Source of the DNA: Trichodelitschia bisporula
Lineage: Eukaryota > Ascomycota > Dothideomycetes > Phaeotrichales > Phaeotrichaceae
NCBI GenBank assembly: GCA_010356995.1
Contig: ML996691.1
Location: forward strand, 782,211 to 846,210
DNA length: 64,000 nucleotides
Direction of reading: 5' to 3'
The notes under the pieces are model-generated. The model was not told the DNA's origin. It made no database searches and saw only the letters and a program-made list of their open reading frames with translations. Made by a program: the position numbers and the translations under genes. This document shows, one piece after another, positions 19,796 to 31,072 of the stretch (the first letter of the stretch is position 1; the number at the start of each line of letters is the position of its first letter).

Positions 19796-21842
19796 TTACT
19801 TCCAGTTCCTCCGATTCTGCGCCGCTTCCAGCACTTTGTCATCATCACTTGGTCGTCGGTCCCGTGGCCCAGCCTTGGGGACCGCCGTTCCAGGACTCGG
19901 ATCATTGCTCGTCAATTGCCACTCCTCTTCGCTGTCGTATCGCGGTGGGCTGGGTAGCTGGTGCTGCGAGTCGCCCTTGACCAGTCCTAGGCGCTCCTCC
20001 TCCGTGGGGCTATCCGCCGAGCTTGTGCCTACACGACCGCTGCTCCCCATGCGCCCGACGAAGCTCAACCCGCCACGTGATACGGGCCGTGCTCCTGAAT
20101 CGCTAGCACTTGGGCTGCGCGCACGTGAAAACACGTTTTGGAAGCTGAACTGACGTTTTGTAGCGTGGGGAGGAGGCGGTGGTGGCTGCGGAGAGAGCAT
20201 ATCAGAGCGGGGAGGGGGGTCGTCGATCGGACCACCCCATGTGATAGTCGTCGGTGTCTGGACGTGACTGCGGTACGCCGTATCTTCGGCAAAGTCCCGG
20301 TGATCATGGCTGTAGTGCTCGGGATCGGACTTGTGTGATGATACAGCGGAAACCGATTTGAGTGGTGAGAGTGGAACGCCGCCGGCGGTAGACGGCGGAG
20401 CGGCGTTGGAGGAGGCGCGAGAGCCACGGTTGCGACGGATGAAGTTTAAAAAGCCCGGATGGACGTCTTCATCGCTGTTGTGGCCATCGTCGTCATCGGG
20501 AAAATGGCTCATTCCGAGAGGTGGATGCTGCGTTTTGCGGCGCACAAGTGAGCCGCGCGGTGTCTCCGGGCCACCGATGATGGTGCGACGACGACGGAGG
20601 CCATCAAACTCGACATGTTCGTTTTCGCCTATTGGGGTCATGTGCTCCTCATGCAGCCGCGATATCTCACGCATCTGCTTTTCTTGGCGGGCTTTGGAGA
20701 TAGAGCGGAGGATGGAGCCGCCACCACGGATGGTATCGGCGCGAGGCTCATATTCGGGCTCTTCCTGCTCAGCGACAGTGCGCACTTGGTCCAGATCGCC
20801 GCTGAAAACGGCTGCGTCGGGGACGTCCTTGGCAGACTTCGAAAGCTGCAGCAAGACAACACCAGAACAAATCTGCAAGAATCCCAAAACAACCGTGATA
20901 ATCTGCATGGGACTTCCCTTGAAGCCGCGGAAGAGTACAGCTGAGCTGACAATGGTCGCGCTGGTGAAGAAAACGTAGTAAGTCGGTGTTACTAGGGCTG
21001 CGTTGTACAGGTTAAGGGCTTTCTGCTGGGGTTAGTCCTGTAGTAGTTACTTTGAGAAATACGAAAAGGCTCACGTTGAGGTAGATGATCTCCGTGAGTA
21101 GAGTCGCGACAATGAAAACCAGAAGGACGTATGTGAACCACTGGTTAAACTGTGGCACGCCTCTGGCTTGTGCCGTGATGGCAGCACCCAGACCCTGGAT
21201 TCCAACCACACTGAGACCTCCGATCAGACTACACACGGTAAGATAGACCAGCATGCTCTTCTTGCCATATCGCGGTCCCGCCCACAGCGCAATGAAAGCG
21301 CAGCCGACTATGGTGACGCCTGCATAGCTGAGGAAGCCGGGTGCGATGACGAGGTGCTGCATGTCCTGAATGGTGTTGACAGCCGACTGTTGCGGCGCAT
21401 TGGCAGCGATGACCACGGCGCCCACGATGCAATTGAAGCAGCCAATCTTGCCCACAAAACTCAGGCGCTCCTTGAGAAATATGGACGACAGAATGGCGGT
21501 GATGACGACGGACAGAGCTCCAAGAGGCGTCACCAAGATAGCGTCGGCGAAGAGGTAGGCCGCGAAGTTGCATATCTCACCGATAATCATCAGTGTCATG
21601 CCTCCCCACCACCACCAGTTCTTGAGGTATCCATAGCCTTCACCCGCTTCTTCGTTGTACTTTGCGTTGGCCTTGAGCAGTCCCGCCTTCTTCAGGACGA
21701 ATGAGACACCGATGAACAGGCCGGAGCCGATGGCGAGAATGAGACCGATGACCTTGTACGAGGCCGGCTTCTCAGCGGAACTCGAGGCCGCCGCTGCGTT
21801 GCGAGCCAGCAGCTGGTAGCCGGACATAAGTTGGTCGGCCAT
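19796..21842 (-). CDS. NIPA-type magnesium transporter
   Basis: Two exons (21842-21075 and 21022-19796) joined over a 52-nt phase-0 intron give 664 aa. The first 330 residues are the nine-helix NIPA (DUF803) permease of the drug/metabolite transporter superfamily: YKVIGLILAIGSGLFIGVSF, AYLFADAILVTPLGALSVV with the family's P-LGALSV motif, LKERLSFVGKIGCFNCIVGA, and a last helix MQIITVVLGFLQICSGVVLL. NIPA proteins carry Mg2+ across plasma or endosomal membranes. The C-terminal half is a long, charged, Ser/Pro-rich cytoplasmic tail typical of ascomycete members. The ATG at 21842 follows an open, non-coding-looking leader that contains a C28 run on the coding strand. Confidence 0.9.
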
Positions 21843-22037
21843 GGTTGATTCGGGAGCGCTGGACAGCTGATGAGTGACCGCTGCGCGACGAGTGCGGATC
21901 GCGCGCGGGACCTGTGTACGACGCTTATGGCCGGGAAATATGAATGCGACAGTTATTAAGATTGGCGTAACCGTGGAGGCGGCATGGGAAGGTGGTGGAC
22001 AGGACGGAGGGCTGGAGAAGCAGTTGTTGCGGGTGTT

Positions 22038-22065
22038 GGGGGGGGGGGGGGGGGGGGGGGGGGGG
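22038..22065 (-). repeat. 28-base G homopolymer (C28 on the coding strand of the NIPA-like gene)
   Basis: Twenty-eight consecutive G's on the plus strand end 196 bases upstream of the ATG of the minus-strand NIPA-like gene. It is the longest homopolymer in the window and is flanked by further C/T on the coding strand. The exact length should be treated as approximate. Confidence 0.9.
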
Positions 22066-22835
22066 AGGAGAGGGAGAAGGGTGTGATGGGGGTTTCGGTA
22101 AGGCTGAGCAACTGCAGTCAAGCTGAGACCTAGCGAGTGGCTGAGCGTGGTTGATGCAGGCAATCCAGGAGGCCTTTTAGACGCGAAGAGAGGCAAAAGG
22201 CAAAGAGGATACACGTTGCGTAGCGGAGCGAGAAAGAGGTACGTCAGCGGAGGTGCGAGGGATTGTTGATCTGGAGTAGGGGTGGGTTGGAGGGAGACGG
22301 CAAAGTATCCAATGGGGGGAAGGAGAGAAAGATAGTCGGCGCTAAACCGGGTCGCTTGTGGGAAGAGATATTGGTGATGTCGGTGGCATGGAGGGAAAAT
22401 AGTACGTAGGATGCTGTTGGAGGGCGAAGAGGAGGATGCGATGGTGAGTTGGGAAGGGAGAAAGGGAGGTGGAGAGGGAAGAAGGGAACTCGAGATGCCG
22501 CAGGTTGTTGCAGTAGTCAGGATTGGAGTGGATGTGGAGTGGAGTTCTCCGCGCTCCTCGTCTCGTTTCGAGTCTCTCTCTCTCTCCTCGTGTCTTCTTT
22601 CATCTCATCTCGCAGCAAAGTCTCCGTGCGGGATGTGCCAGGGCTGTTGCCAGGGCATGCGACGTGGTGTGGGACGCGGAGCGCAGCAGCGGAGATCGAC
22701 TGGCTCCACAAACGGCCTATGGAAGCAAGTGTTCGGAACAGCCTCATGCAGTAATTCGTTGGCGGATATTCTACTTGCTGCTATACCATTGCTACTGCTG
22801 CTTCGTCTTCTCATGTCGCCATCTTACGCAGTTGT

Positions 22836-22874
22836 TACGGAGTACATCCGTAATCATCGTCTTCGTACTCCGTA
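22836..22874. repeat. Perfect inverted repeat TACGGAGTAC ... GTACTCCGTA
   Basis: Two 10-bp arms at 22836-22845 and 22865-22874 are exact reverse complements with a 19-base spacer. The CGG...CCG arrangement resembles sites of Zn2Cys6 regulators, but this is only resemblance. Related TACGGAGTA-type sequences occur near 25,899, 36,012 and 58,478. Confidence 0.85.
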
Positions 22875-23450
22875 TCTTCAATAGTCAACCGATTTTGTTG
22901 CTTTCGCCTTCCAATACTCTAATCGCATGGTTGATTGATCTCCAAAAAGCAAGCTTGCATTACGCCAGGATAACCTCCGGCCTATTACGCAGTGGCTGTT
23001 GCAATGCAACACGGATCTGCGCCTCTTGCCACGGCAACCCGCTTCCCCCGCTGAGTGGTCCTTGAGCCCTTCGCCCCTAAAGCTTGCGTGTCCCGCGTTT
23101 TTGTTGCTGAGCAGTGCAAAAACAGGGGCTACCCCCCCATACTACTACGTAAGTTTAGCGGCTTCAACCCTCTAATGCCAGTAGCTCCCCCCCTCTACCC
23201 CACTACTGTACACACTTTAGAGCTACTCCCATCACACCCTGCATTTCCTGCATGCACAGCCCCCCCACCAGAATCGAGACCCTCGCCAACCTGTTGAATT
23301 TTGATGCCTTGGGCATTATCTCGTTCTCCAAGGCATCAAGTTCAACATCTTCAACATCAATGCCAAGGCCACGACATTCATACACACCCCCCTCCCCCAC
23401 TTTGAAGCTTCTAACGGCCAGGCCAGACCAGCATCCCCGCTGTCCTCGCG

Positions 23451-25840
23451 ATGGACTCCCTTCCCAACGGCACTCACACTCCCGACATATACTCCGCCAC
23501 CTCCATCGACGAGATCCATGCTGCCCTCGCTCATCTCAGCCAGCGTGAAGCCACAGTGACAGCCCAACTGGACTCCATAATCTCCTCTCAGAATGACCTC
23601 TCCCGCGAACTCGGCCGCCTGGACTTGCTACGCGCACACCTCGGCTCACAAGTGGTCAGCACACGTGCGATCAGCAATGGCATGCTCTCGGGCGCTGCCG
23701 TTACGGCCCATCGTATCTCAAGTGCAGTGAAGCGCCTGGATCAGGAACAAGCCAACGTCAAGGCCACTCTCGAGGTCGTCGAGCAGGTTTCTGAGCTCAA
23801 GGCTTGCGTGCTGGGTGTACACGGCTCTATGGGCGCGCCACAGGACTGGGAGACGGCTGCCGGATACTTGAATCGCGCATCCAAGATCCCGGCCGAAGTA
23901 ATAGACGGGAGCTTTGCCGAGGAGATTGTGCCCACGGCAGAAGTACCCGACCCGCCGCGGATAACTTTGGAGAATGCGGCCGAGTCTCTTTGCGGACTGT
24001 TTCTACGCGAGTTTGAAAAGGCCACCCAAGAAGGCGATGGGGCCAAAGTTGCCCGCTTCTTCAAGCTCTTCCCCCTCATAGGCCGCTCTCAAGTCGGCTT
24101 AGATGCCTATGGCCGGTATGTATGCCAGGGGGTGGCCGCAAAGGCCCGCCAGAACCTCAATTCTGGCACCGGCGGTAATCTGCAGAGGGACGGCTACTTC
24201 TACGCCAACTCCTTGACCAAGCTGTTCGAGCACATTGCCCAGATTGTCGACGGTCATGAACCCCTCGTTGAGCAACACTATGGAACAGGCATGATGGTCA
24301 AGGTGATTGAACGCTTACAGATCGAGGCCGACGTGCAGGGCGGTATTATCTTGGATACGTGGAGTGATGAACGAACCATCAGTAGAAAGCTCACAGACAT
24401 CAAGTCGTATGCCTTTTCTTTTCTAGTACAAAGTTTCATGCCCCAAAAGTCCGCATCTGGCATAACACGGTCCGATTCTCCCGCCAAACCTGGCCAGGGA
24501 GGCGCACCAGAGGAGGACGGCGTAAACATGAAGGAAGTTGATGGTATCCTCGGAGAGTCAGCAGTAATGCTTGGGCGATGGGCCTTGTACACTCGGTTCC
24601 TGGCGAGCAAGAGCTCTGTAGGTGACATTCAGTTGCCCCGGAACCAATCTAATATCATTAGGATTCTGAGCATGCGTCCCTGACTATGCCCCCATACCTC
24701 TCTGAAAGCAACCTGAACAAGAAGATGCTGAAGCTGGTGATTGAGCCATTTAATGCCATGACCACATTCTTCTTCCGCCGCTCCGTTGAGCGCGCCTTCC
24801 AGCTCGACGAAGCGCCCGCCGACCTCACGCTCAACATCAACAAACCTCTCATTGCCAACGCCCCTTTCATCACATCCGCCGTCGACGACGTCATGTACAT
24901 CGTCAACCAGGTACTCCAGCGCGCACTCGCGACGGCCCAGCGCCCCGTCATCGCCACCACCGTCCCAACCATCGGCCGCGTCCTCTCCTCCGACTTCATT
25001 GGCATGATCCAGCGTAAGATGCGAGACGAATGCTACCCCAAAGCCGCGATACAAGGCGCCCTCCCTCCAGAAGACAAAATCATCGCTTTCATGGTCCTCA
25101 TCAACAATCTCGACGTGGCAACCGACTACGTCAAGCGCATCGTGGCCACGCACCTCGACGGCCCGGACCCGGAGCAAGCGGAGGGCCACTTCGCGACGCT
25201 GTTTCCCTTCGCCAACGACGCCGCCTTCGCCGCGCAGACGCTCAAGTCCCTGGAGATCACATTCGCAACTAAGTGCGCCGAGCTCCTCGGCGACGGCATC
25301 CAGGTCACCTTCCACCAGGTGCTGAAGCCGCGCCTGCGGCCCATCCTCGCTGACGCCTTTCGCGACGCAGAGTACAACCTGACAAGCGCGGACCGCGAGC
25401 CCCGGCCCGAAGACGACGACGACGCCGACCCGGCCGACGTGGTGCCCGCACGGTTTGCGGCCGCCTGGGGCATGCTCACGAAGCCGCTTCGCCGGATCTT
25501 GACCCCGCGTGCGTGGGACAAACTGCTAGCTGCGGCGCTGCCGTATGTGGCTAGCGCGCTGGAGAAGAGGCTCTGGGGCTTGCACGGACGGGTATCGGAG
25601 CTGGGGACGCTGAGGCTCGAAAGGCATGTTGCGGGGATTGTGCAGGCGGCGTGTGGGGATGGAAGATATGGGCTGCGGGAGGCATTTGCGCGGTGCGTGC
25701 AGCTGGTGCAGCTGGCGGGGATGGAGGCGGAGGAGTGGGAGGAGGTTGTGGATGGGGAGATGGAGGATGAGGGCGTGGTTTGGGTGCTGGATAAGGGGGA
25801 GAGGGCGAGGGCGAGGGGGTTGGTTGTGGGGAGGGAGTAG
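23451..25840 (+). CDS. COG4: Conserved oligomeric Golgi complex subunit 4
   Basis: Two exons (23451-24617, 24662-25840) around a 44-nt phase-0 intron give 781 aa, the usual length of fungal Cog4. COG is the eight-subunit tether for retrograde vesicles within the Golgi; Cog4 is in lobe A and contacts the Sly1-Sed5 SNARE machinery. The N-terminus is a coiled coil (IDEIHAALAHLSQREATV and VVEQVSELKACV). The core includes FFLREFEKA-like LCGLFLREFEKATQEGD, VARFFKLFPLIGRSQVGLDA and, after the intron, LTMPPYLSESNLNKKM and FNAMTTFFFRRSVERAFQLDE, all COG4 signatures. The joining of ASKSS to DSEHASLTMPP restores the conserved region. From about 25,550 the coding strand becomes strikingly G-rich. The stop lies 224 bases from the convergent SRP14 stop. 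Confidence 0.93.
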
Positions 25841-26063
25841 GGGATCTTGTGTTGGGAGATTATCATGGGTTGAAGTTGGTTTTCTGCAGGATAGAGGAGT
25901 CTACTCCGTACCGATGAGATCTTTAGTACATCGCCCATATGCTCTTGATATGGCCTTCTTCTTCCGCAGCGGAGCCCATTTCGAGCTCGCCGACGGCACT
26001 CAAGGCAGCAGACGCAACATCCCATAGCCACAAAATCCAGCAGTTCCTATCCATCATCCTCGC

Positions 26064-26576
26064 TCAACTCTTCTTCTCTTCCCCCTTCTTCTCCTCTCCA
26101 CCCCCCTTCCTCTTCTTCGCCGTCTTCTTCCTCTTACTCCGATCCCGCTTCTTCAACGCCCCCATCCCACTCTTACACACCTCCGCATACCGCGCAAAGA
26201 ACCCCTCTACCTCGCCCGGCGCCACCACAGTGCTGAGCTTCACCTTCTTCCCCTCCTTGCGTCCCTTCTTCGACTCGCCATCCGACGCCCGTACGAGGAG
26301 CGGCAGTGGTTCAGCGTGCTGCAGGTCGGCGAGCGGGTCGGTCGAGGAAGGTGCGGCGGCGCCGTGCGTGACTGCGCTATTAGACACACGTACGAAATGA
26401 GGACAGAGGGAGCATACGACGCTTCTGTGTAAGGAACACCGAGCCGTGACCTTTTTTGCGCTGGGCAGCGAACAGCTCCACGAGGCGCGCGAGAAACTGG
26501 CAAGGCGTCAGAGAGGCTGAGTACGGAATGGGCAAGAGGAGCTTACGGCATCGTTGCTGATATGCGGTTCCGCCAT
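26064..26576 (-). CDS. SRP14: Signal recognition particle subunit SRP14
   Basis: Three exons (26576-26547, 26496-26418, 26371-26064) give 138 aa. SRP14 binds the Alu domain of SRP RNA and mediates elongation arrest during ER targeting. The sequence reads ISNDAFLARLVELFAAQRKKGHGSVFLTQKRLTHG, then PLPLLVRASDGESKKGRKEGKKVKLSTVV and FFARYAEVCKSGMGALKKRDRSKRKKT, all standard fungal SRP14 blocks, ending in a basic Lys-rich tail. The first exon is only 30 nt. Introns are 50 and 46 nt with canonical GTAAGC and GTATGC donors. It shares a 309-bp divergent promoter with NOM1. Confidence 0.92.
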
Positions 26577-26885
26577 TGCGGTGGTGGAATGTGGGGTATT
26601 TTTTTGGGGAGGATGGAACTTGATATGCGGGCGTGGGGTGCGCACGTGGAGGGAGAGGCTGCGCGGTGGGTAGGTGCGAGAGGCGGGCGGGCCTTGCGCA
26701 TCCCTGCCGAAATTTTTGGGTCCGCAAAGATGTCCGATGTCTGAACAACTTTCCGCCCAGAAGCTTCATCAAACGCCCCAAGCTGCGCTAGGAAAACCAA
26801 TCGCACCTATTCGACTACCTCGTACGTTGGCCATAGTTTCTAGAGCACACCGCATGCACCACACCTAACGGCTCCCTCGCCCATC
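26577..26885. promoter_or_regulatory. 309-bp divergent promoter, SRP14 (-) / NOM1 (+)
   Basis: The two start codons are 309 bases apart, head to head. One gene serves protein targeting and the other 40S ribosome maturation, so shared growth-linked control is plausible but unproven. I see no clear TATA box or RNA gene in it. Confidence 0.6.
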
Positions 26886-29555
26886 ATGGCCATTGCCCCG
26901 AAGCTCCCCAAGGACCTGCTCGACCGCATCCAGGCCCCCTCTGCCGCAGGTACCGGTCGTGGCAAAGCTCGCAAACCGCTGACACGCAAGGAAAAGCGCA
27001 AGGCGGAGCGTGCGGCGAAGAAAGTCAAGACCGCACCGCCACCGCGGCACGAGGCGCCGGTTCACAAGCGGGCGAAGACGTACGCCGGGCTTGAACGACG
27101 CGTACAACGGCCGGAGCCTGAGACCGAGTCGGAAGATGATGGGGAGGAGGATGACTTTGCGGCGTTCGAGTCGGAAGACGGGCATGAGGAGCCGCCGGCG
27201 AAGTCGATTTTGAAGAAACCGACGAAGACGTTCCCGGCCGTCGAAGTTGCGCCCGAGGAGGCTGCTGCGCCGCGGGTTCCCCGTGCGGTTAAGGAAGCGC
27301 TGGCGGAGGATGATTCGGAGATTGCGGCGCTGGAGAAGAGGCTGGGGATTAAGCGGAAGAAGGGGCTGCCGAAGGCGTTTGAGGAGGATGGGTTGGATGA
27401 CTTGTTGGATGGGATTGATGAGTTGGTCACGGGGGAGACGAACAAGCGGAAAAGGGACGAGTATGAGGAGTTTTTGGAGGGGAAGAGGAAGAAGGGACAG
27501 GCTGCTAGGGATGAGTCTGAGGATGAGAGCGAGGGCAGTGAGGATGAGGGGGAGTTTGGTTCGGACCTCGGGAGTGACGACTTCGAGGGTGACTTCGACG
27601 AGGGCGAAGAAGGGGATGAATCCATGGGGGAAGGCGGATCAGGAGGCGAAGACGAAGATGAGGGCGACTACGACGATGAGGACTTCGGAGACTCCGATTC
27701 GTACAAGGCCAAATCGAAAACCGCACCAAAGAAGGCGAGGGAGAACCCATATCTCCCTCCCGTCGCACCCACCGCTCAGTCCGCGAAGTACATCCCGCCG
27801 TCAATGAGGGCACCCGTAGCCTCAGAAACAGAAGACCTCACCCGTCTCCGTCGGCAGCTCCAAGGTCTTCTCAATCGCCTTTCGGAAGCCCATCTCCTCT
27901 CCATCCTCAAGGAGGTAGAGGGCATCTATGCCTCCAACCCGCGGCAGCACGTCACCACCATCCTTATCGACCTGCTCATGGCCATGGTATCCGACCCCAC
28001 GTCCCTGATGGACACCTTCCTCCTCCTGCACGCCGGCTTCATCGCCGCCCTCTACAAAGTAACCGGCCCCCACTTCGGCGCGCAATTCCTCGAGCGTCTC
28101 GTCACCGCCTTCTCCACCAGCTACGCCAGCGAATCCACCTCCGAAACCCCCACCAAGGTATCCACAAACCTAATCGCCCTGCTCTCCTCCCTCTACACCT
28201 TCAACCTCGTCTCCGCAACCCTCCCCTTCGACTACATCCGCCTCTTCCTCTCCACCCTCACCCCGCTAAACACAGAACTCCTCCTCAAACTCCTCCGCAC
28301 CTGCGGCCCCCAGCTCCGCACCGACGATCCAACCGCCCTCCGCTCAATCGTCACCCTCCTGCAAACTGCCGTCGCCGCTGCGGGCGGTGCAGAAGCCCTC
28401 CCCGTCCGCACCCGCTTCATGCTCGAAACAATCGACGCCCTGCGCAACGGCCGCGCCCTCAAGACGCCCGCGCACGCCGCGGGACCGGCCTCTGATCTTA
28501 CTACACGCCTGAAGAAAACGCTTGGCAGCCTTAATGCCCGTGCGAAGGCGAATGAGCCCCTTGGTGTTGGGCTGGCGGATCTGGCGAGGGGGGAGAAAGA
28601 GGGGAAGTGGTGGGTTGTGGGCGCGAGTTGGAGGAACGAGACGGGAAGGGAGAAGGCGGGCGCGCAGGACGAGGCGGCACCCGCCGACGCGGCCGCTCTG
28701 TCTGAACCGGTCCCCGTCGCACCGTCGGACGTTCGTGATGCATCGGCCATCGGGGCCGGGACACCAGATCTCGTACGCCTAGCCAAGGAGCAGCGAATGA
28801 ACACAGACGTACGGCGCGGAATCTTCGTCAGCATAATGAGCGCGTCTGACGTCGCCGACGCCCAGCGACGAATCGGCAAGCTGCGGCTGAAGAAGGCTCA
28901 AGAGCTCGAAGTGCCGCGCGTGGTGCTGCACTGCGCGGGGGCCGAGGCGGCATACAACGCGTACTACACGCTGCTGGCGCGGCGGCTTTGCTCCGAACAC
29001 CGTTTCCGCATGGCCTTTCAGTTCGGGCTGTGGGATGTGTGGCGGCGGTTGGGGGAGGGAGATGAGGAGCGTGGACTGGACGAGGATGATGAGGGGCTTG
29101 ATCTGCGGAAGGTCGTTAACTTGGCGCGGCTTTATGGGGAGTTAGTTGCGGATGGGGCGTTGTCGATTACGGTGACCAAGGTACGTTTAACAATTACTGT
29201 ATTTCTGCGTAAGGCTGGCTAACAATATCCTCCTTCGCATCAGACGCTCAACTTCGCCTACTTGCAACCCAAGACGAAGACCTTCCTCGAAGTCATGCTG
29301 GTGACTGCACTGCAGAAGTCGCAGCGCAAGAGCAAGACCAAGCGTGACGAGCAAGCTGTCGTCGACATCTTCTCCAAAGCCCGTGAGGCGCCGCAGGTCA
29401 TCACGGGCCTGCAATTCTTCCTGCAAAAAGTGGTCAAGAAGGCCGACATCGCCGGGACCGAGGAAGAGAAGAAGACTGTGCGGTGGGCGTGCAGAGTGGC
29501 GACGGATATCTTAGCTGTGCTGGCGTCGTCGTCGGCTGCAGCTGATTTAGTCTAG
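26886..29555 (+). CDS. NOM1: NOM1/Sgd1 nucleolar MIF4G-MA3 protein
   Basis: Exons 26886-29180 and 29244-29555 with a 63-nt intron give 868 aa. Sgd1/NOM1 is a nucleolar scaffold of the small-subunit processome that recruits helicases (Fal1/eIF4AIII) for 18S rRNA maturation. The N-terminal 300 residues hold Lys/Arg clusters (RKPLTRKEKRKAERAAKK) and a highly acidic Asp/Glu/Gly region. MIF4G begins at KYIPPSMRAP (about 302), with LLNRLSEAHLLSILKEVEGIY. The MA3 domain follows from about 640 with DVRRGIFVSIMSASDVADAQ. The intron splits VTK and TLNFAYLQPKTKTFLEV. Base skew flips three times along the gene. The stop codon is 48 bases from the stop of the convergent mannosidase gene. Confidence 0.93.
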
Positions 29556-29603
29556 TTAAGAATGGGCCTGTGTCCCGGCACTGTTGAAATAATTAAGAAT
29601 CCC

Positions 29604-31072
29604 TCAGGCGATCATGAATGCCGCCAGTCCCAGTGTCGCTACCATTAAAAATGTGGTGAGAAACCCTGCGGCCACCTTCGAAGCTTTGGTGACCTTGTCC
29701 ACCCGAGGTCCCTTCGCTTGGCCACCAGCGTTCGGATCGCCTTTACTCGTCCCGCCGCTCGTCGAAGTAACGGGTCTCGGAGCCTTGGTGATCAAGATGG
29801 ATTGAATGACTGCCAACGCGCTCATCTGCTCGCCCACGCCGCTGAATCCATCCCAAATCGCCGTGTTCCAGTCGCGTCCACACGTGACCTTGTCGTCACC
29901 GCCGCTGCACTGCATAGCCGCGCCTCTGGCCGAAGACTGCAACTTCAACATGATAGGGTTGAAGGTGAAGGGGGCGAGTTGGGTCGTAGCCGCCATCCAA
30001 CGCGCGAGGTAGGCCTTGAAAGACGTCTGATCCGGATTGCACGACCTGGCCCATTCACACGAAATCTCGACCATGGCGTTGTGAGGGAGCGTCTGGCCTT
30101 GAGGGTTGACAAGTGGAAAGAAGTTCTTCAGCGAAACATCCAGCAGGCCCTGGACTCGCTTCTTCCAAAGGGGGTTCCCGTCGGTCTAGCCAGTTAGCGC
30201 ATGATACGTCCAAATTAACACCATACGTACGTAGTTGTACATGTTCGCGGCGCCCATCAGCATTGTACCGTAGTTGTACGTCCATTGGTTGTGGTTGGCA
30301 TCGGTACAGTTCTTAGCTACATCCGATCCATCATTGACTTGGAACTCCGGCGTCAAATTTGGCGTTGAAGCCAACCAGTCCCAGACTTTGTCGGCCCACA
30401 AGGCGTACGTCGCATTGCCAGTGTACCGAGCAAGCCGGGCAGAGAGCTGAAAGAGCGCACCGTTGGAGATGGTGTTCTTGTAGGTCCATCCAGGGTTTGT
30501 GAACAAGATCTGCCAGCGCAGGCCTCCACCGCACGTTTGGGTATCCCAACGAGGCACCTGGGTGTTGAACACCGCCTGGGCTAGAGCAAGCCACGACGGC
30601 TTGTCGTCAGGAGGATCGGGAAACTTGAGCTCGGCGGCTGTGAGGACGGAAAAGGCCCAGAAGGACTGGTCGTCGTTGCCCTCCTCGTTGCTCCAGTTCG
30701 CTGGCATGTAGTTCCTGTCCTGACCCATCTGAAAGAGGAGCGCTTGCGTGACGATATCATTATACGTCGTGTCGCCAGTGTAGCTCCAGTACTCGATCAA
30801 TTCGCCCCACATTGCGCCCGCCTGCCACCAGTAGTAGGGTTTGGGGAGGGCGCCCGGTATCTGACCGGGTTCGTTGCCATGGTAGTATTTGAGCAGGCCA
30901 CGTGTGATTGTCGAAGATGCTTTCTTGATCGAATCTGAGATGGCGATTAGCAAGGCAGTTCAACTGCAGGATTGATGAGCCGCTAACCTGTGCTCGTCAA
31001 GTCGAGCTCGATGGCGGAAACGTGGCAACACACGGCTGCAAGGAAGAGGAGAACATGTTTGAAGGCCCTCAT
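29604..31072 (-). CDS. GPI-anchored GH76 endo-1,6-alpha-mannanase, Dfg5/Dcw1 family
   Basis: Exons 31072-30988, 30934-30231 and 30185-29604 give 456 aa. Dfg5/Dcw1 enzymes transfer GPI-anchored mannoproteins into the cell wall glucan network. A signal peptide MRAFKHVLLFLAAVCCHVSA is followed by IELDLTSTDSIKKASSTI, the conserved mature N-terminus. YYWWQAGAMWGELIEYW and the catalytic Asp pair in EGNDDQSFWAF are GH76 hallmarks. AFNTQVPRWD and CGGGLRWQI follow. The C-terminus is Ser/Gly-rich with a hydrophobic tail GFLTTFLMVATLGLAAFMIA, fitting a GPI signal. Several sequons are present. Introns are 53 and 45 nt. Length matches the family. Confidence 0.92.

Larger units (their letters stand above)
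21843..23450. promoter_or_regulatory. Divergent intergenic region, NIPA-like (-) / COG4 (+)
   Basis: About 1.6 kb separates the two start codons. It contains a G28 homopolymer, CT-rich tracts near 22,570-22,610, a perfect 10-bp inverted repeat (22836-22874) and a C-rich stretch before the COG4 ATG. Frames of up to 180 codons at 22411-23065 overlap in several phases and lack family features. Confidence 0.6.

Noticed and set aside
20331-20978. 215-codon plus-strand frame opposite the NIPA-like C-terminal tail
   Set aside because: It is antisense to a coding exon and has no independent support.
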